Assembly: GCF_014138605.1 (NCBI RefSeq)
Contig: NZ_JACJHX010000013.1
Location: 1-64,000 of the forward strand
Direction of reading: 5' to 3'
Length of the DNA stretch: 64,000 bases
From: Peribacillus huizhouensis
GTDB lineage: Bacteria; Bacillota; Bacilli; Bacillales; DSM-1321
In this document: positions 27,612 through 35,968 of the stretch, piece by piece
Layout of the letters: every line of letters starts with the position of its first letter
How positions within the stretch are numbered: the stretch's first letter is position 1
Program-made: the position numbers and the translations under genes
Notes under the pieces: model-generated
Database searches by the model: none
Told to the model about the DNA's origin: nothing
Seen by the model: the letters and a program-made list of their open reading frames with translations, nothing else

Positions 27612-28385
27612 ATGCTAGAGAATATTTTGGAACAAGTCCAAAACGGAACGTTAAGTGTAGCAGACGCAAAAGAACAATTAGCTACATATGAGAATTTAGG
27701 TTTTGCAAAAGTTGATCATCATCGGAAGAAAAGACAAGGTTTCGCGGAAATTATCTTCGGAGAAGGTAAAACGGCTGAACAGATTATTTCTATTTCCGAG
27801 GCACTAAGAAGCAAAAACAATCAAGTCTTAATTACTAGAATTTCAAAAGAAAAGGCTGAAATTGTTCTGAAAGCATGTCCTGACTTTATTTATAATGAAA
27901 CGGCACAAATTCTTTATTGGAAAGATCAAGAAGTGTCCGATAGTAACTTACAAGGGTACATTGCTGTTATTTGCGCAGGAACATCTGACTTACGTGTAGC
28001 TGAAGAAGCAGCCGTAACAGCAGAAGTACTAGGAAGCAAGGTACATCGAATTTATGATGTAGGTGTTGCTGGAATTCATCGGTTATTGAATAATTTAGAT
28101 GAAATTCAACATGCTACAGTCTCAGTTGTAGTTGCTGGAATGGAAGGGGCTCTCCCAAGTGTAGTAGGTGGACTTGTTTCCCATCCTGTTATTGCTGTCC
28201 CAACGAGCGTGGGGTATGGTGCGAATTTTAATGGCTTATCGGCTTTACTTACCATGTTAAATTCATGTGCTTCAGGGATAAGTGTTGTCAATATCGATAA
28301 CGGGTTTGGTGGAGGATACAACGCTGTTTTAATACATCAACTTGCACAAAGAGGGGCAGAAAAGAATGAAGACACTTTATTTTGA
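27612..28385 (+). CDS. larB: LarB, carboxylase/hydrolase of nickel-pincer cofactor synthesis
   Basis: LarB carboxylates nicotinic acid adenine dinucleotide at C5 and hydrolyses the phosphoanhydride, the first step to the cofactor. The 257-aa protein has the two-part layout: a helical N-terminal region (1-45) and a PurE-like domain with RKKRQGFAEIIFGEGKT, IAVICAGTSDLRVAEEAAVTAE broken only by normal residues, GVAGIHRL and VVAGMEGALPSVVGGLVSHPVIAVPTS-type motifs. GGGGAGTGAAG lies before ATG 27612; the in-frame TTG at 27597 precedes that site. Its stop lies 20 nt inside larC1, so the two are probably translationally coupled. Confidence 0.94.
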   Translation: MLENILEQVQNGTLSVADAKEQLATYENLGFAKVDHHRKKRQGFAEIIFGEGKTAEQIISISEALRSKNNQVLITRISKEKAEIVLKACPDFIYNETAQILYWKDQEVSDSNLQGYIAVICAGTSDLRVAEEAAVTAEVLGSKVHRIYDVGVAGIHRLLNNLDEIQHATVSVVVAGMEGALPSVVGGLVSHPVIAVPTSVGYGANFNGLSALLTMLNSCASGISVVNIDNGFGGGYNAVLIHQLAQRGAEKNEDTLF

Positions 28386-29316
28386 TTGTATATCTGGTAT
28401 TAGTGGAGATATGGTTATCGGAGCACTTATCGATGCCGGAGCAGATCCAATGATTCTAGAAGAAGAGTTAAGAAAGCTTCAGATTGAAGAAGAATACCAA
28501 TTGAAGTGGGAAAAAGTAATAAAAAACGGAATTACTAGTACGAAGTTTGATGTTTTATTAACGGACAAGCACAGTCATAACCACCAACACGATCATGCTC
28601 CTAAACATACACATGACCACGCTCATGAGCATAGTCACGATCATAAACACGACCACGCTCATGAGCATAGTCACGATCATAAACACGACCACGCTCATGA
28701 GCATAGTCACGATCATAAACACGACCACGCTCATGAGCATGGTCACGATCATAAACATGAGCATAGTCACGAACATGACCACGACCACGATCATGCACAT
28801 TCTCATCATCATCGTGGCTATCAAGATATTGTGGAGTTAATTGAAGCTGCTGGATTTACTGACCATGTAAAAGAAACAGCTTTGAAAATTTTTAAGAAAA
28901 TTGGCGAGGCAGAAGGACGTATCCATGGTATTCCATTAGATCGTGTCCATTTTCATGAAGTAGGTGCAGTTGATTCAATTATTGACATTGTTGGTGCAGC
29001 AATATTACTTCATCAACTCGATATATCGGTCATTAAATCATCGTCCATTCCTGTTGGTGCAGGAAGAATTCATATCGATCATGGTATTTATCCAGTACCT
29101 GCACCTGCTACATTAGAAATTTTAAAAGAAGTACCAATTGAGCAATCGAATATTAGAGCCGAGCTTACGACTCCAACAGGAGCAGCAATTGTATCGGTAC
29201 TTGCAGAGGAGTTTTGTACCATACCTTCTATGAAGGTTAAATCAATTGGGTATGGAGCAGGGACAAAGAGCTTCCCTAATCATCCTAATGTGCTCCGTGT
29301 TATTATTGGGGAATAA
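28366..29316 (+). CDS. larC1: LarC1, nickel-insertion protein N-terminal part with His-rich tract
   Basis: LarC uses CTP to put nickel into the pincer cofactor. The 316-aa product begins LYFDCISGISGDMVIGALIDAG, the canonical LarC start. A long His/Asp/Glu-rich stretch follows (about residues 67-150), likely a nickel store or chaperone region. The conserved core resumes with FHEVGAVDSIIDIVGAA, GAGRIHIDHGIYPVPAPATLEIL and LTTPTGAAIVSVL. ATG 28366 is chosen because AGAGGGG precedes it within larB. The stop TAA is in the same frame as larC2, 33 nt downstream. Confidence 0.93.
   Translation: MKTLYFDCISGISGDMVIGALIDAGADPMILEEELRKLQIEEEYQLKWEKVIKNGITSTKFDVLLTDKHSHNHQHDHAPKHTHDHAHEHSHDHKHDHAHEHSHDHKHDHAHEHSHDHKHDHAHEHGHDHKHEHSHEHDHDHDHAHSHHHRGYQDIVELIEAAGFTDHVKETALKIFKKIGEAEGRIHGIPLDRVHFHEVGAVDSIIDIVGAAILLHQLDISVIKSSSIPVGAGRIHIDHGIYPVPAPATLEILKEVPIEQSNIRAELTTPTGAAIVSVLAEEFCTIPSMKVKSIGYGAGTKSFPNHPNVLRVIIGE
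28615..28758 (+). repeat. Four tandem 36-bp repeats coding the LarC1 His tract
   Basis: Units start at 28615, 28651, 28687 and 28723, each GACCACGCTCATGAGCATAG plus 16 more bases. The first three are identical and the last varies near its end. Each encodes DHAHEHSHDHKH. The length is a multiple of three, so copy number can change without breaking the frame. Confidence 0.95.
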
Positions 29317-29349
29317 GCTAAAACGAACCTAATAGCGAGAGGAGCAAAA

Positions 29350-29829
29350 ATGATGGGTGCCCAACATCCTCCAAACCATGAACATGTTGATGAACAAATG
29401 ATTAAAATGGAAGTCAATCTTGATGATATTCCAGGAGAATGGCTTGGATATGTGATGGATTTACTTTTCGAATCTGGTGCTAATGATGTATTCTATACCC
29501 CAATTTTTATGAAAAAAAATCGACCGGGTATATTACTTCAATTACTCTGTTCATCTAGCAAAATAAACAAAATGAAAGAAATCCTTTTTAAAGAAACAAC
29601 AACACTTGGTGTACGCTACTATCCATTAACGGTTCACCGGTTAGAAAGAATGTTTAGTAAAGTAACCACTGAATGGGGAATAGTGACTATCAAAGAGGGA
29701 ATATATGATGGACAAGTTGTACAACGAGCACCAGAGTATGATGAATGTAAAAACATCGCCCAACTCCATGATGTTCCTTTAAAAAAAGTGTATGAGCAAG
29801 TTTGGAAGTCATTTGAAAATGAAAAGTAA
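29350..29829 (+). CDS. larC2: LarC2, nickel-insertion protein C-terminal part
   Basis: The 159-aa protein contains the C-terminal LarC domain (KMEVNLDDIPGEWLGYVMDLLFESGANDVFYTPI in pieces, KKNRPGILLQLLC, TLGVRYYPLTVHRLERMFSKV, KRAPEYDECKNIA-like RAPEYDEC). This domain joins LarC1 to make active LarC; in Lactobacillus the two are fused by ribosomal frameshifting. Here larC2 is in the same frame as larC1, separated by one TAA and ten sense codons, and has its own GAGAGGAGC before ATG 29350. Separate translation seems most likely; stop-codon readthrough is possible. Confidence 0.92.
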   Translation: MMGAQHPPNHEHVDEQMIKMEVNLDDIPGEWLGYVMDLLFESGANDVFYTPIFMKKNRPGILLQLLCSSSKINKMKEILFKETTTLGVRYYPLTVHRLERMFSKVTTEWGIVTIKEGIYDGQVVQRAPEYDECKNIAQLHDVPLKKVYEQVWKSFENEK

Positions 29830-29863
29830 ACATATCCATTTAATATATTCTTATTGAGACATG

Positions 29864-29940
29864 GAGTTCACACATTTGTTACACTCATAGCTGTATTAGT
29901 AATATCAGTGAGGTGTAATACAAATGTGTGAATTCTTTTT
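29864..29940. terminator. Long hairpin terminator after larC2
   Basis: GAGTTCACACATTTGT pairs with ACAAATGTGTGAATTC and the stem continues through TTACACTCA/TGAGGTGTAA, followed by TTTTT. Confidence 0.85.
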
Positions 29941-29967
29941 ATTTCTATCTAATTTTACTAGATTAGA

Positions 29968-30173
29968 CTAGCAGCTTTACGTGCAATGCCAGGACTTTCT
30001 ATTATTCGTCCTGCTGATCAAAAGAAACAGCATGGCAATTAGCTTTGGAAAGCAAGGATACACCTACTGCACTCGTTTTAACTCATCAATGCTTACCGAC
30101 TTTAAATGTGGATGAGCAGACTGTTTATGAAGGAGTGAAAAGATTTAAAGAAGTTACTTCCTCAATGAATTGA
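29968..30173 (+). pseudogene. tkt: Transketolase relic
   Basis: The frame reads [17 protein letters not shown], then after a frame break of one or two bases [20 protein letters not shown] and [16 protein letters not shown]. This is the central region of transketolase, where the Arg-Pro-Ala-Asp and ALVLTRQ motifs sit. Both ends are missing. It lies directly downstream of the sugar-acid cluster, so a full transketolase gene may once have been its last member, feeding the pentose phosphate pathway. Confidence 0.85.
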
Positions 30174-30203
30174 TTTTAGAACTGACAATATAATACCAAA
30201 AAT

Positions 30204-30300
30204 TTGATACTTTACTGAGTATGTTATAATTCCCCACAATTTAGCCTGTTGTGAACATTTAATATGATGTGTTTACTAGCTACCTGTGAGGGGATTTTTT
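30204..30300 (+). ncRNA. Candidate short terminated transcript
   Basis: TTGATA and TATAAT (15-nt spacing) precede a ~65-nt segment that begins CCCCACA and ends TGTGAGGGG plus six T. The outer arms pair around a ~40-nt interior. No riboswitch class was recognised; it may be a leader left from a lost gene or a small RNA. Confidence 0.3.
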
Positions 30301-30332
30301 ATGGTGAAAAAGGACAAATCTTTACTTAGTCA

Positions 30333-30432
30333 GAGGCTCTGTTAAACTTGCCTGTTAATTGAAACGAAAAGCGTTCGCTTTCCGCTCCAATCAACATAGT
30401 GCTAAAAATCAACAATGAGCTTTAACACAGCC
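30333..30432. mobile_element. MITE-like palindromic element
   Basis: Terminal inverted repeats GGCTCTGTTAAA (30335-30346) and TTTAACACAGCC (30421-30432) bracket the element. An inner palindrome, GTTAATTGAAACGAAAAGCG against a strand pairing by A-T, G-C and G-T, fills the left half. AGTCA occurs directly on both sides (30328-30332, 30433-30437) and may be a target duplication. It is too short to code for a transposase. Confidence 0.6.
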
Positions 30433-30557
30433 AGTCATTAAGAGTGAAGTAAGATAAGTTTACGGTTTTGAGCACACCGCAACTCATGAAATCAGAATGG
30501 AAATGATTATCTTATCTATTTATTTTTCAACTTCAACTTTTATGATAAGCATTTTTT

Positions 30558-30815
30558 CTATGATTGCTTTTTGTTCTGAGGGCTTATTGCTTCTTGTTTT
30601 TGTTTTCTATGATACAAAATTATGTCAATCGCTATAAAAAGTATAAAAAGAAACACGACGATATAGTCGAGAGTATTCCCAACACGAAAGGGACTAATAG
30701 CATTGTAAACTGCTGATTTTCGATTAAATCCTTGTATAATATCTAAGCCAAAATTAAGGCCAATTAATAGTACCATTATCAAAATTGAAATGCCTATGAT
30801 TTTCACTCCAATCAC
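30558..30815 (-). CDS. Small membrane protein beside the germination operon
   Basis: The protein of about 82-85 aa has two hydrophobic segments (IIGISILIMVLLIGLNFGL and YIVVFLFILFIAIDIILY) with a loop AVYNAISPFR between and a basic tail. GTG 30815 is very close to AAAGGAGA; GTG 30806 (giving KIIGISI as second residue onwards) has better spacing. It is divergent from the germinant receptor operon. Similar tiny membrane proteins often accompany Bacillus ger operons and may tune them, but that role is inferred. Confidence 0.65.
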   Translation of the reverse strand: MIGVKIIGISILIMVLLIGLNFGLDIIQGFNRKSAVYNAISPFRVGNTLDYIVVFLFILFIAIDIILYHRKQKQEAISPQNKKQS

Positions 30816-30924
30816 TCTCCTTTACGTATCTTTAGCCAATCCTCTACGTCTATACAAAATTAATTGTATAAATAAAAACTTATTAAGAAACATTACTAAT
30901 AAAACCCACGGAAGGTAATTACTT

Positions 30925-32535
30925 ATGTATTTCAAACGTAATAAACAGAATAAAAACCAGCAAAATGTTCAAAATCACACAACTGAAGAAAAGATCAGCT
31001 CTTCTTTAACTGCCAATCTCGATTGGATTAAGAAAAAAACTGGTGAGAGTTCAGACCTTGTCATTCGCCCAATAAAAGCAGGGGTGAACTTTGATTTGAA
31101 TGCTACTATTGTTTTTATTGAGGGGATCGTAGAAGGAGCATCTATCAATGATTTCTTAATTAAATCAATTTTAAGTTATCAGAATTGGAAGGAAGTAATT
31201 GCTACTGAACAGATTTTCGACATAATTTCTGAACAGGTGATTTCACTTGGGTCTACGAAAAAAATATGTGAATGGAACGATTTATTTTTGTCATTAATGG
31301 CAGGTGAATCCATTATTCTTGTAGATGGAGTAGTGGGAGCTTTGAGTGCGAGTACGACAGGCGGCGAGAAACGTTCTGTGTCAGAACCAACTGCTGAGAA
31401 TGTCGTTCGTGGTCCTCAACAAGCTTTTACAGAATCAATTAGAACAAATACTGGTTTGGTTCGACGTATCATAAAGAATCCGGATTTGTGGCTCGAGTCT
31501 TTAAAGATTGGAAAAATGACCAATACTGATGTAGCCATCATGTTTATAAAAGGCACTGCTAATGAAAAAGTTGTTGAAGAAGTACGTAGCCGTTTACAGA
31601 GAATTGACATTGACAGCATTCTCGAATCTGGCTATATTGAGCAACTTGTTGAAGATCAGACGTTAACTACATTTCCAACCCTGTACCATACGCAAAGACC
31701 TGATGCAGTTGCTGGCAATCTTCTTGAAGGAAGAATAGCGATCTTTGTGGATGGAACTCCTTATGTGTTGCTGGCTCCCGCTGTCTTTATTCAATTTTTC
31801 CAGAGTACCGAAGACTACTATACACGTTTCGATATAGCTACATCTATCCGTTTATTAAGAGTAATTATATTTATTATTTCGATCCTTGGTCCTGCCATCT
31901 ATATCGCGGCGACAACTTTTCATCAGGAAATGATTCCAACACAACTGTTAGTGATCATCGCCGCACAGCGCGAATCCGTTCCTTTTCCTACACTGATTGA
32001 AGCATTTATTATGGAGGTTGTGTTTGAAATTTTAAGAGAAGCGGGGATTCGTCTTCCTAAGGTTGTAGGCTCTACAGTGTCGATTGTAGGAGCTTTGGTC
32101 ATTGGACAAGCAGCTGTTCAAGCAGGGATTGTTTCGCCAGTTATGGTAATTGTCGTAGCGATAACAGCGATGGCCAATTTTGCAACCCCAGCCTTTTCCA
32201 TCGCTATTTCTGCTCGATTGATCCGGTTTTTATTTATGTTTGTTGCTGCTGTATTTGGCTTCTACGGAATTGTCCTTGGAATTATTATGCTGATTGTTCA
32301 CTTATGTAGTTTACGTTCGTTTGGCACTCCTTACATGACACCACTAGCACCTTTTATTCCGGCTAACATAGGGGATTCAATCGTTCGTCAACCATTATGG
32401 GCGATCAATAAAAGGCCAAAATTAATCAGTAAAGAAAATGAGACAAGGGAAGGGCATGGCCTAAAACCTCAACCTGATGATGAACGAGGCATGAAAAATA
32501 GTACCCTAAAAAAAGGTGACCAAAATGAAGTGTAA
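30925..32535 (+). CDS. Spore germination receptor subunit A (GerA family)
   Basis: The 536-aa protein is the GerAA/GerKA-type subunit, placed in the inner spore membrane where it helps sense germinants. It has an N-terminal soluble domain (about 1-240) with RPIKAGVNFDLN-like and the conserved GRIAIFVDGTPYVLLAPAVF (about 268-287). Several membrane helices follow, with PTLIEAFIMEVVFEILREAGIRLP and IVGALVIGQAAVQAGIVSP. The C-terminal tail is polar. AAGGTAATTACTT precedes the ATG. Its end overlaps the gerC start by 11 nt. Spore-specific sigma-G control is expected, but I could not assign a promoter. Confidence 0.95.
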   Translation: MYFKRNKQNKNQQNVQNHTTEEKISSSLTANLDWIKKKTGESSDLVIRPIKAGVNFDLNATIVFIEGIVEGASINDFLIKSILSYQNWKEVIATEQIFDIISEQVISLGSTKKICEWNDLFLSLMAGESIILVDGVVGALSASTTGGEKRSVSEPTAENVVRGPQQAFTESIRTNTGLVRRIIKNPDLWLESLKIGKMTNTDVAIMFIKGTANEKVVEEVRSRLQRIDIDSILESGYIEQLVEDQTLTTFPTLYHTQRPDAVAGNLLEGRIAIFVDGTPYVLLAPAVFIQFFQSTEDYYTRFDIATSIRLLRVIIFIISILGPAIYIAATTFHQEMIPTQLLVIIAAQRESVPFPTLIEAFIMEVVFEILREAGIRLPKVVGSTVSIVGALVIGQAAVQAGIVSPVMVIVVAITAMANFATPAFSIAISARLIRFLFMFVAAVFGFYGIVLGIIMLIVHLCSLRSFGTPYMTPLAPFIPANIGDSIVRQPLWAINKRPKLISKENETREGHGLKPQPDDERGMKNSTLKKGDQNEV

Positions 32536-33754
32536 AACGTTCTTTTTATCCTTGATGATTTCAAGTATCCTATTTATTACTGGTTGTTGGAGTCAAAAAG
32601 AGTTAAATGATTTAGCTATTGTCTCGGCATTCGCAATTGATAAAAATGAAAGTGAGAAGAATAAGGGACGATACGAAGTAACTCTTCAAGTGATTAATCC
32701 AGGAAATGTGGCGGGTAGTTTACAGGGAGGTGGCGGGCAAACCCCTCCTATTTCCACTTATACTTCTACTGCGAATACTATTCTGATAGCTAGCCGAGAG
32801 TTATCAAAGAAGGTATCACGTAAGCGTTATTATGCCCATACTAACTTGGTGGTTATTAGTGAAAAGCTTGCAAGGGAAGAAGGTATCACAAGAGTTCTAG
32901 ACGCCATTGAACGAAGTCCGGAATTTCGAACAACAGCACAAATTGTCATTGCTCATAATGCAAAAGCAGCTGATATTGTTAAAATTTTGACTCCCATAGA
33001 CAAAATATCTTCTAATGATGTAATTAAAACAATAAAGTTTACTGAAGATATATGGGGAGAAGTTGTAAAAGTTAATCTTCAAGATGTAATCAGGGCCCTT
33101 GTAACACCGGGGAAGGAACCAGTCATTACTGGATTTCGAATATTAGGAAGTAAAGACAAAGGAAGCAAATTGGAAAATATTCAAGATACGAAACCCTCAG
33201 GTAATATTGATGCTAACGGTATTGCTATTTTTAAAGAAGGGAAATTAATTGGTTGGTTTCATAATAAAACATCACGGGGAGTATCGTGGATTTTGAATAA
33301 AATCAAAACAACAGCAGTCGCTGTAGATTGGGAAGAAGAAAAGGAAGCGATTGTTTATAATGTAATCCGTCAAAAAACGAAGGTGAAGGCGGATATGGAA
33401 AAAGGAAGTCCAGTCATTTCCATACATACTGAAGTGGAAGGGGATATTGGTGAAGTAAATACTTCTATTAAGCTATCTGACCGTGATACATTATTCAAGA
33501 TTGAAAAATCATTTGAAAAGGAAATTAAAGAAGAGATCAAACAAGCTGTTAAACAAGCGAAGAAAAATCAATCAGATATTTTTGGTTTTGGTGAAAAAGT
33601 ATACAGGGCTAATCCAACTGAATGGAAGAATCTTGAACAGGATTGGAATGAAGTTCATTTTCCAAAGGCGAAAATCCGAGTATCAGTCGAAGCTTTTGTT
33701 CGTCGTACAGGTCTTACTAAGGAATCCTATATTTCTGACCTTGAGAATAAATAA
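32525..33754 (+). CDS. Spore germination lipoprotein, Ger(x)C family
   Basis: This 409-aa C subunit carries a lipoprotein signal peptide with lipobox FITGC and the family hallmark CWSQKELNDLAIVSAFAIDK directly after it. Domains follow the GerC layout: an N-terminal domain with TSTANTILIASRELSKKVSRK and HTNLVVISEKLA, and a C-terminal domain starting near KLIGWF. It anchors outside the inner spore membrane and works with A and B subunits. ATG 32525 follows AAAAAGGTGACC and overlaps the end of the A gene; the GTG nine bases upstream sits in that site. Confidence 0.95.
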   Translation: MKCKTFFLSLMISSILFITGCWSQKELNDLAIVSAFAIDKNESEKNKGRYEVTLQVINPGNVAGSLQGGGGQTPPISTYTSTANTILIASRELSKKVSRKRYYAHTNLVVISEKLAREEGITRVLDAIERSPEFRTTAQIVIAHNAKAADIVKILTPIDKISSNDVIKTIKFTEDIWGEVVKVNLQDVIRALVTPGKEPVITGFRILGSKDKGSKLENIQDTKPSGNIDANGIAIFKEGKLIGWFHNKTSRGVSWILNKIKTTAVAVDWEEEKEAIVYNVIRQKTKVKADMEKGSPVISIHTEVEGDIGEVNTSIKLSDRDTLFKIEKSFEKEIKEEIKQAVKQAKKNQSDIFGFGEKVYRANPTEWKNLEQDWNEVHFPKAKIRVSVEAFVRRTGLTKESYISDLENK

Positions 33755-33772
33755 GAAGGACGTGACAAACTA

Positions 33773-34867
33773 GTGGAAAAAGCGAAAATCAGCATAACCC
33801 AATTGTTTGTCCTCATTTTATTGTTTGAACAGGGCGACTCCATGTTGCTTCCTCTTGCTATGGAGGTGAAGCAAGACTCATGGATTTCTATACTGTTATC
33901 AACTATCGGGGGAGTTTTACTATTTCTAGTTTATTATCGATTATATCGATACTTTCCCAATGTCCTGCCAACCGATTATTTTCAAAAAATAGTAGGAAAA
34001 GTTTTGGGAAAGGGTCTTGCCTTTTTATACATCCTCTATTTTGTTTATTTTTCGGCACGTTTATTACGAAGTTTCGGTGAAATACTAGGGATTTTTGTTT
34101 ACCCGTTTACTCCGTTAATTTTCATTAATATTTTCATGGTCATTGTCGTTGTTTATACAGTACGGAAAGGGATTGAGGTATTATCAAGAACAGCGGAATT
34201 GCTATTCATTGTCTTGCTGTTTCTTTCAGTGACTGGACTCATACTCGTTAGCAGTTCTGGTTTAATAAATATCCACAATCTAACACCTGTCCTTGAAAAT
34301 GGCATTTCTCCTATATTAAAAAATGTATTTACAGAAACATTGTATATCCCTTTTGGGGAATTGATTGTTTTTACAATGATTTTCCCTTACTTAAACAGCT
34401 CAAAAAAAGTGAAATCTATTGGTGTAGTTAGTGTTATTTTAAGCGGTATGAACCTAGCTTTTGGCGCTGCATTAAATATTGGTGTTCTTGGTACTCATCT
34501 TGCTTCTCGGTATCAGTTCCCATTACTAACGACGATGCAATCGATCCAGATCCTTCAATTTTTGGAGCGTCTTGATGTGTACTTTCTTATTGCTTTAATC
34601 ATAGGCTGTTTCTTTAAAATTGCGCTATTTTTTTATGCTGCTGTTATTGGAATATCTGACTTATTTAAAATAAGAGAACCTTCCCAGGTGAGCTATCCCC
34701 TCGGTTTTGTCGTATTATTTTTGTCGATCCAGATGGCGAGCAGCTATTCAGAACAATTACAAGAAGAACTAAAAATTCTTCCTCTAGCTATCCAGCTTCC
34801 TTTTCAAGTGATTATTCCTATTTTGCTGTTAATTATTGCGTTTTTTAAGAATAAAAAGAATCATTAA
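33773..34867 (+). CDS. Spore germination permease-like subunit B (GerAB family)
   Basis: This 364-aa protein of the amino acid-polyamine-organocation fold has about ten membrane segments and lacks a signal peptide. The start ISITQLFVLILLFEQGDSML resembles GerAB family N-termini. It is thought to be the germinant-binding subunit of the receptor. GTG 33773 is preceded by AAGGACGTGAC. It is third in an A-C-B gene order, like B. subtilis gerK. The germinant cannot be predicted from sequence. Confidence 0.94.
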   Translation: MEKAKISITQLFVLILLFEQGDSMLLPLAMEVKQDSWISILLSTIGGVLLFLVYYRLYRYFPNVLPTDYFQKIVGKVLGKGLAFLYILYFVYFSARLLRSFGEILGIFVYPFTPLIFINIFMVIVVVYTVRKGIEVLSRTAELLFIVLLFLSVTGLILVSSSGLINIHNLTPVLENGISPILKNVFTETLYIPFGELIVFTMIFPYLNSSKKVKSIGVVSVILSGMNLAFGAALNIGVLGTHLASRYQFPLLTTMQSIQILQFLERLDVYFLIALIIGCFFKIALFFYAAVIGISDLFKIREPSQVSYPLGFVVLFLSIQMASSYSEQLQEELKILPLAIQLPFQVIIPILLLIIAFFKNKKNH

Positions 34868-35208
34868 CATGTACCTTGTTGAAGGAAAGCAGCTTGTAAA
34901 TTGCTTGACTAATACATACGAAAATTCCCATACGAACTATAGATTTTGAATGGCCAATCATGGGAAATTAGATAAACACTGAAAAGTATGGGGAGGTAAA
35001 GTAGGATTTAAGAGGCAATGGTCAGGACAGTGGGTAGTATAACATATCTCTTGATAGAATTACCTAAGAAAAATTATTGAAACTAAAATGCTTATCTCCT
35101 TGCTCGCTATTATTTTTAGCAGTTTTTTCGTATAGTTTTTTATTGCTATGATGGTATGGATAAATAAATTTGCTTTTTTACCAACAATTAGTGGGTAAGC
35201 ATGGTATT
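34868..35208. other. Intergenic, nothing identified
   Basis: No gene or repeat was recognised. A weak hairpin (AAGCAGC... TTGCTT, about 34886-34906) may end the ger transcript. Confidence 0.4.
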
Positions 35209-35248
35209 ATAAAGACACTTATTAAATCATTTTAATAAGTGTCTTTAT
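35209..35248. terminator. Strong hairpin, probable bidirectional terminator
   Basis: ATAAAGACACTTATTAAA pairs exactly with TTTAATAAGTGTCTTTAT around TCAT. Confidence 0.75.
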
Positions 35249-35324
35249 TAAGTTGAAGAACTTTAAGTAAGAATGATTTGTACTATCACTTGCAATATAA
35301 AAATTTTATTAGGAGCTGAATATC

Positions 35325-35885
35325 ATAAAAACAGAAAAAGAAAAAATGTTGAACGGTGAATTGTATAATGCTGCAGACACTGAATTAATTAGAGAGCGAT
35401 TGGATGCTCGAAGGCTAACTAGATTATACAATCAAACCATAGAAACAGAGGCAAGCGAGCGTACGGAATTATTAAAGGAACTTCTTGGTTCAACTGGTGA
35501 TCATTTAATCATTGAACCAAATTTCAAATGTGATTATGGATATAATATCCATGTTGGCGAAAACTTTTATGCAAACTTTGATTGTGTGATATTAGATGTT
35601 TGTGAAGTTCGAATAGGGGATAACTGTTTCATTGCTCCAGGCGTTCATATTTATACGGCTGCACATCCATTGAATCCACATGAACGAATTGCAGGACCAG
35701 AATTCGGTAAAGCTGTTACGATTGGTAATAACGTTTGGATTGGTGGTAGAGCTATTATCAATCCAGGTATTCGTGTTGGAAATAATGTGGTTATTGCATC
35801 AGGTGCCGTCGTAACGAAAGATGTACCTGATAATGTAGTAGTAGGTGGGAATCCCGCAAAAATTATTAAACAAATTGAAGCTTAA
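35325..35885 (+). CDS. maa: Maltose O-acetyltransferase-like hexapeptide protein, apparent ATA start
   Basis: The enzyme transfers acetyl from acetyl-CoA to a sugar. The 186-aa protein has the Maa start ([20 protein letters not shown]), the [22 protein letters not shown] segment and left-handed beta-helix repeats, with [27 protein letters not shown] in pieces and catalytic His in TAAHP. AGGAG (35311-35315) lies 9 nt before ATA 35325, the position where Maa proteins have ATG. The next ATG (35346) lacks a ribosome binding site and would remove seven conserved residues. A non-standard start or a mutated ATG is inferred. Confidence 0.87.
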   Translation: MKTEKEKMLNGELYNAADTELIRERLDARRLTRLYNQTIETEASERTELLKELLGSTGDHLIIEPNFKCDYGYNIHVGENFYANFDCVILDVCEVRIGDNCFIAPGVHIYTAAHPLNPHERIAGPEFGKAVTIGNNVWIGGRAIINPGIRVGNNVVIASGAVVTKDVPDNVVVGGNPAKIIKQIEA

Positions 35886-35968
35886 TATGTTACAAGATAT
35901 AAATCATTAATTTCTAGCAAATTCACAGTAGTAGCACAAATAACTCATTTAAGAAGCTGGTGAACATA

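Noticed and set aside
28615-28758. CRISPR-like direct repeats
   Set aside because: The units are contiguous with no spacers and encode protein in frame.
28558-28840. Open frames on both strands across the LarC1 His tract
   Set aside because: They are by-products of the 36-bp tandem repeat, with low-complexity Met/Val/Ile/Thr products and no ribosome binding site.
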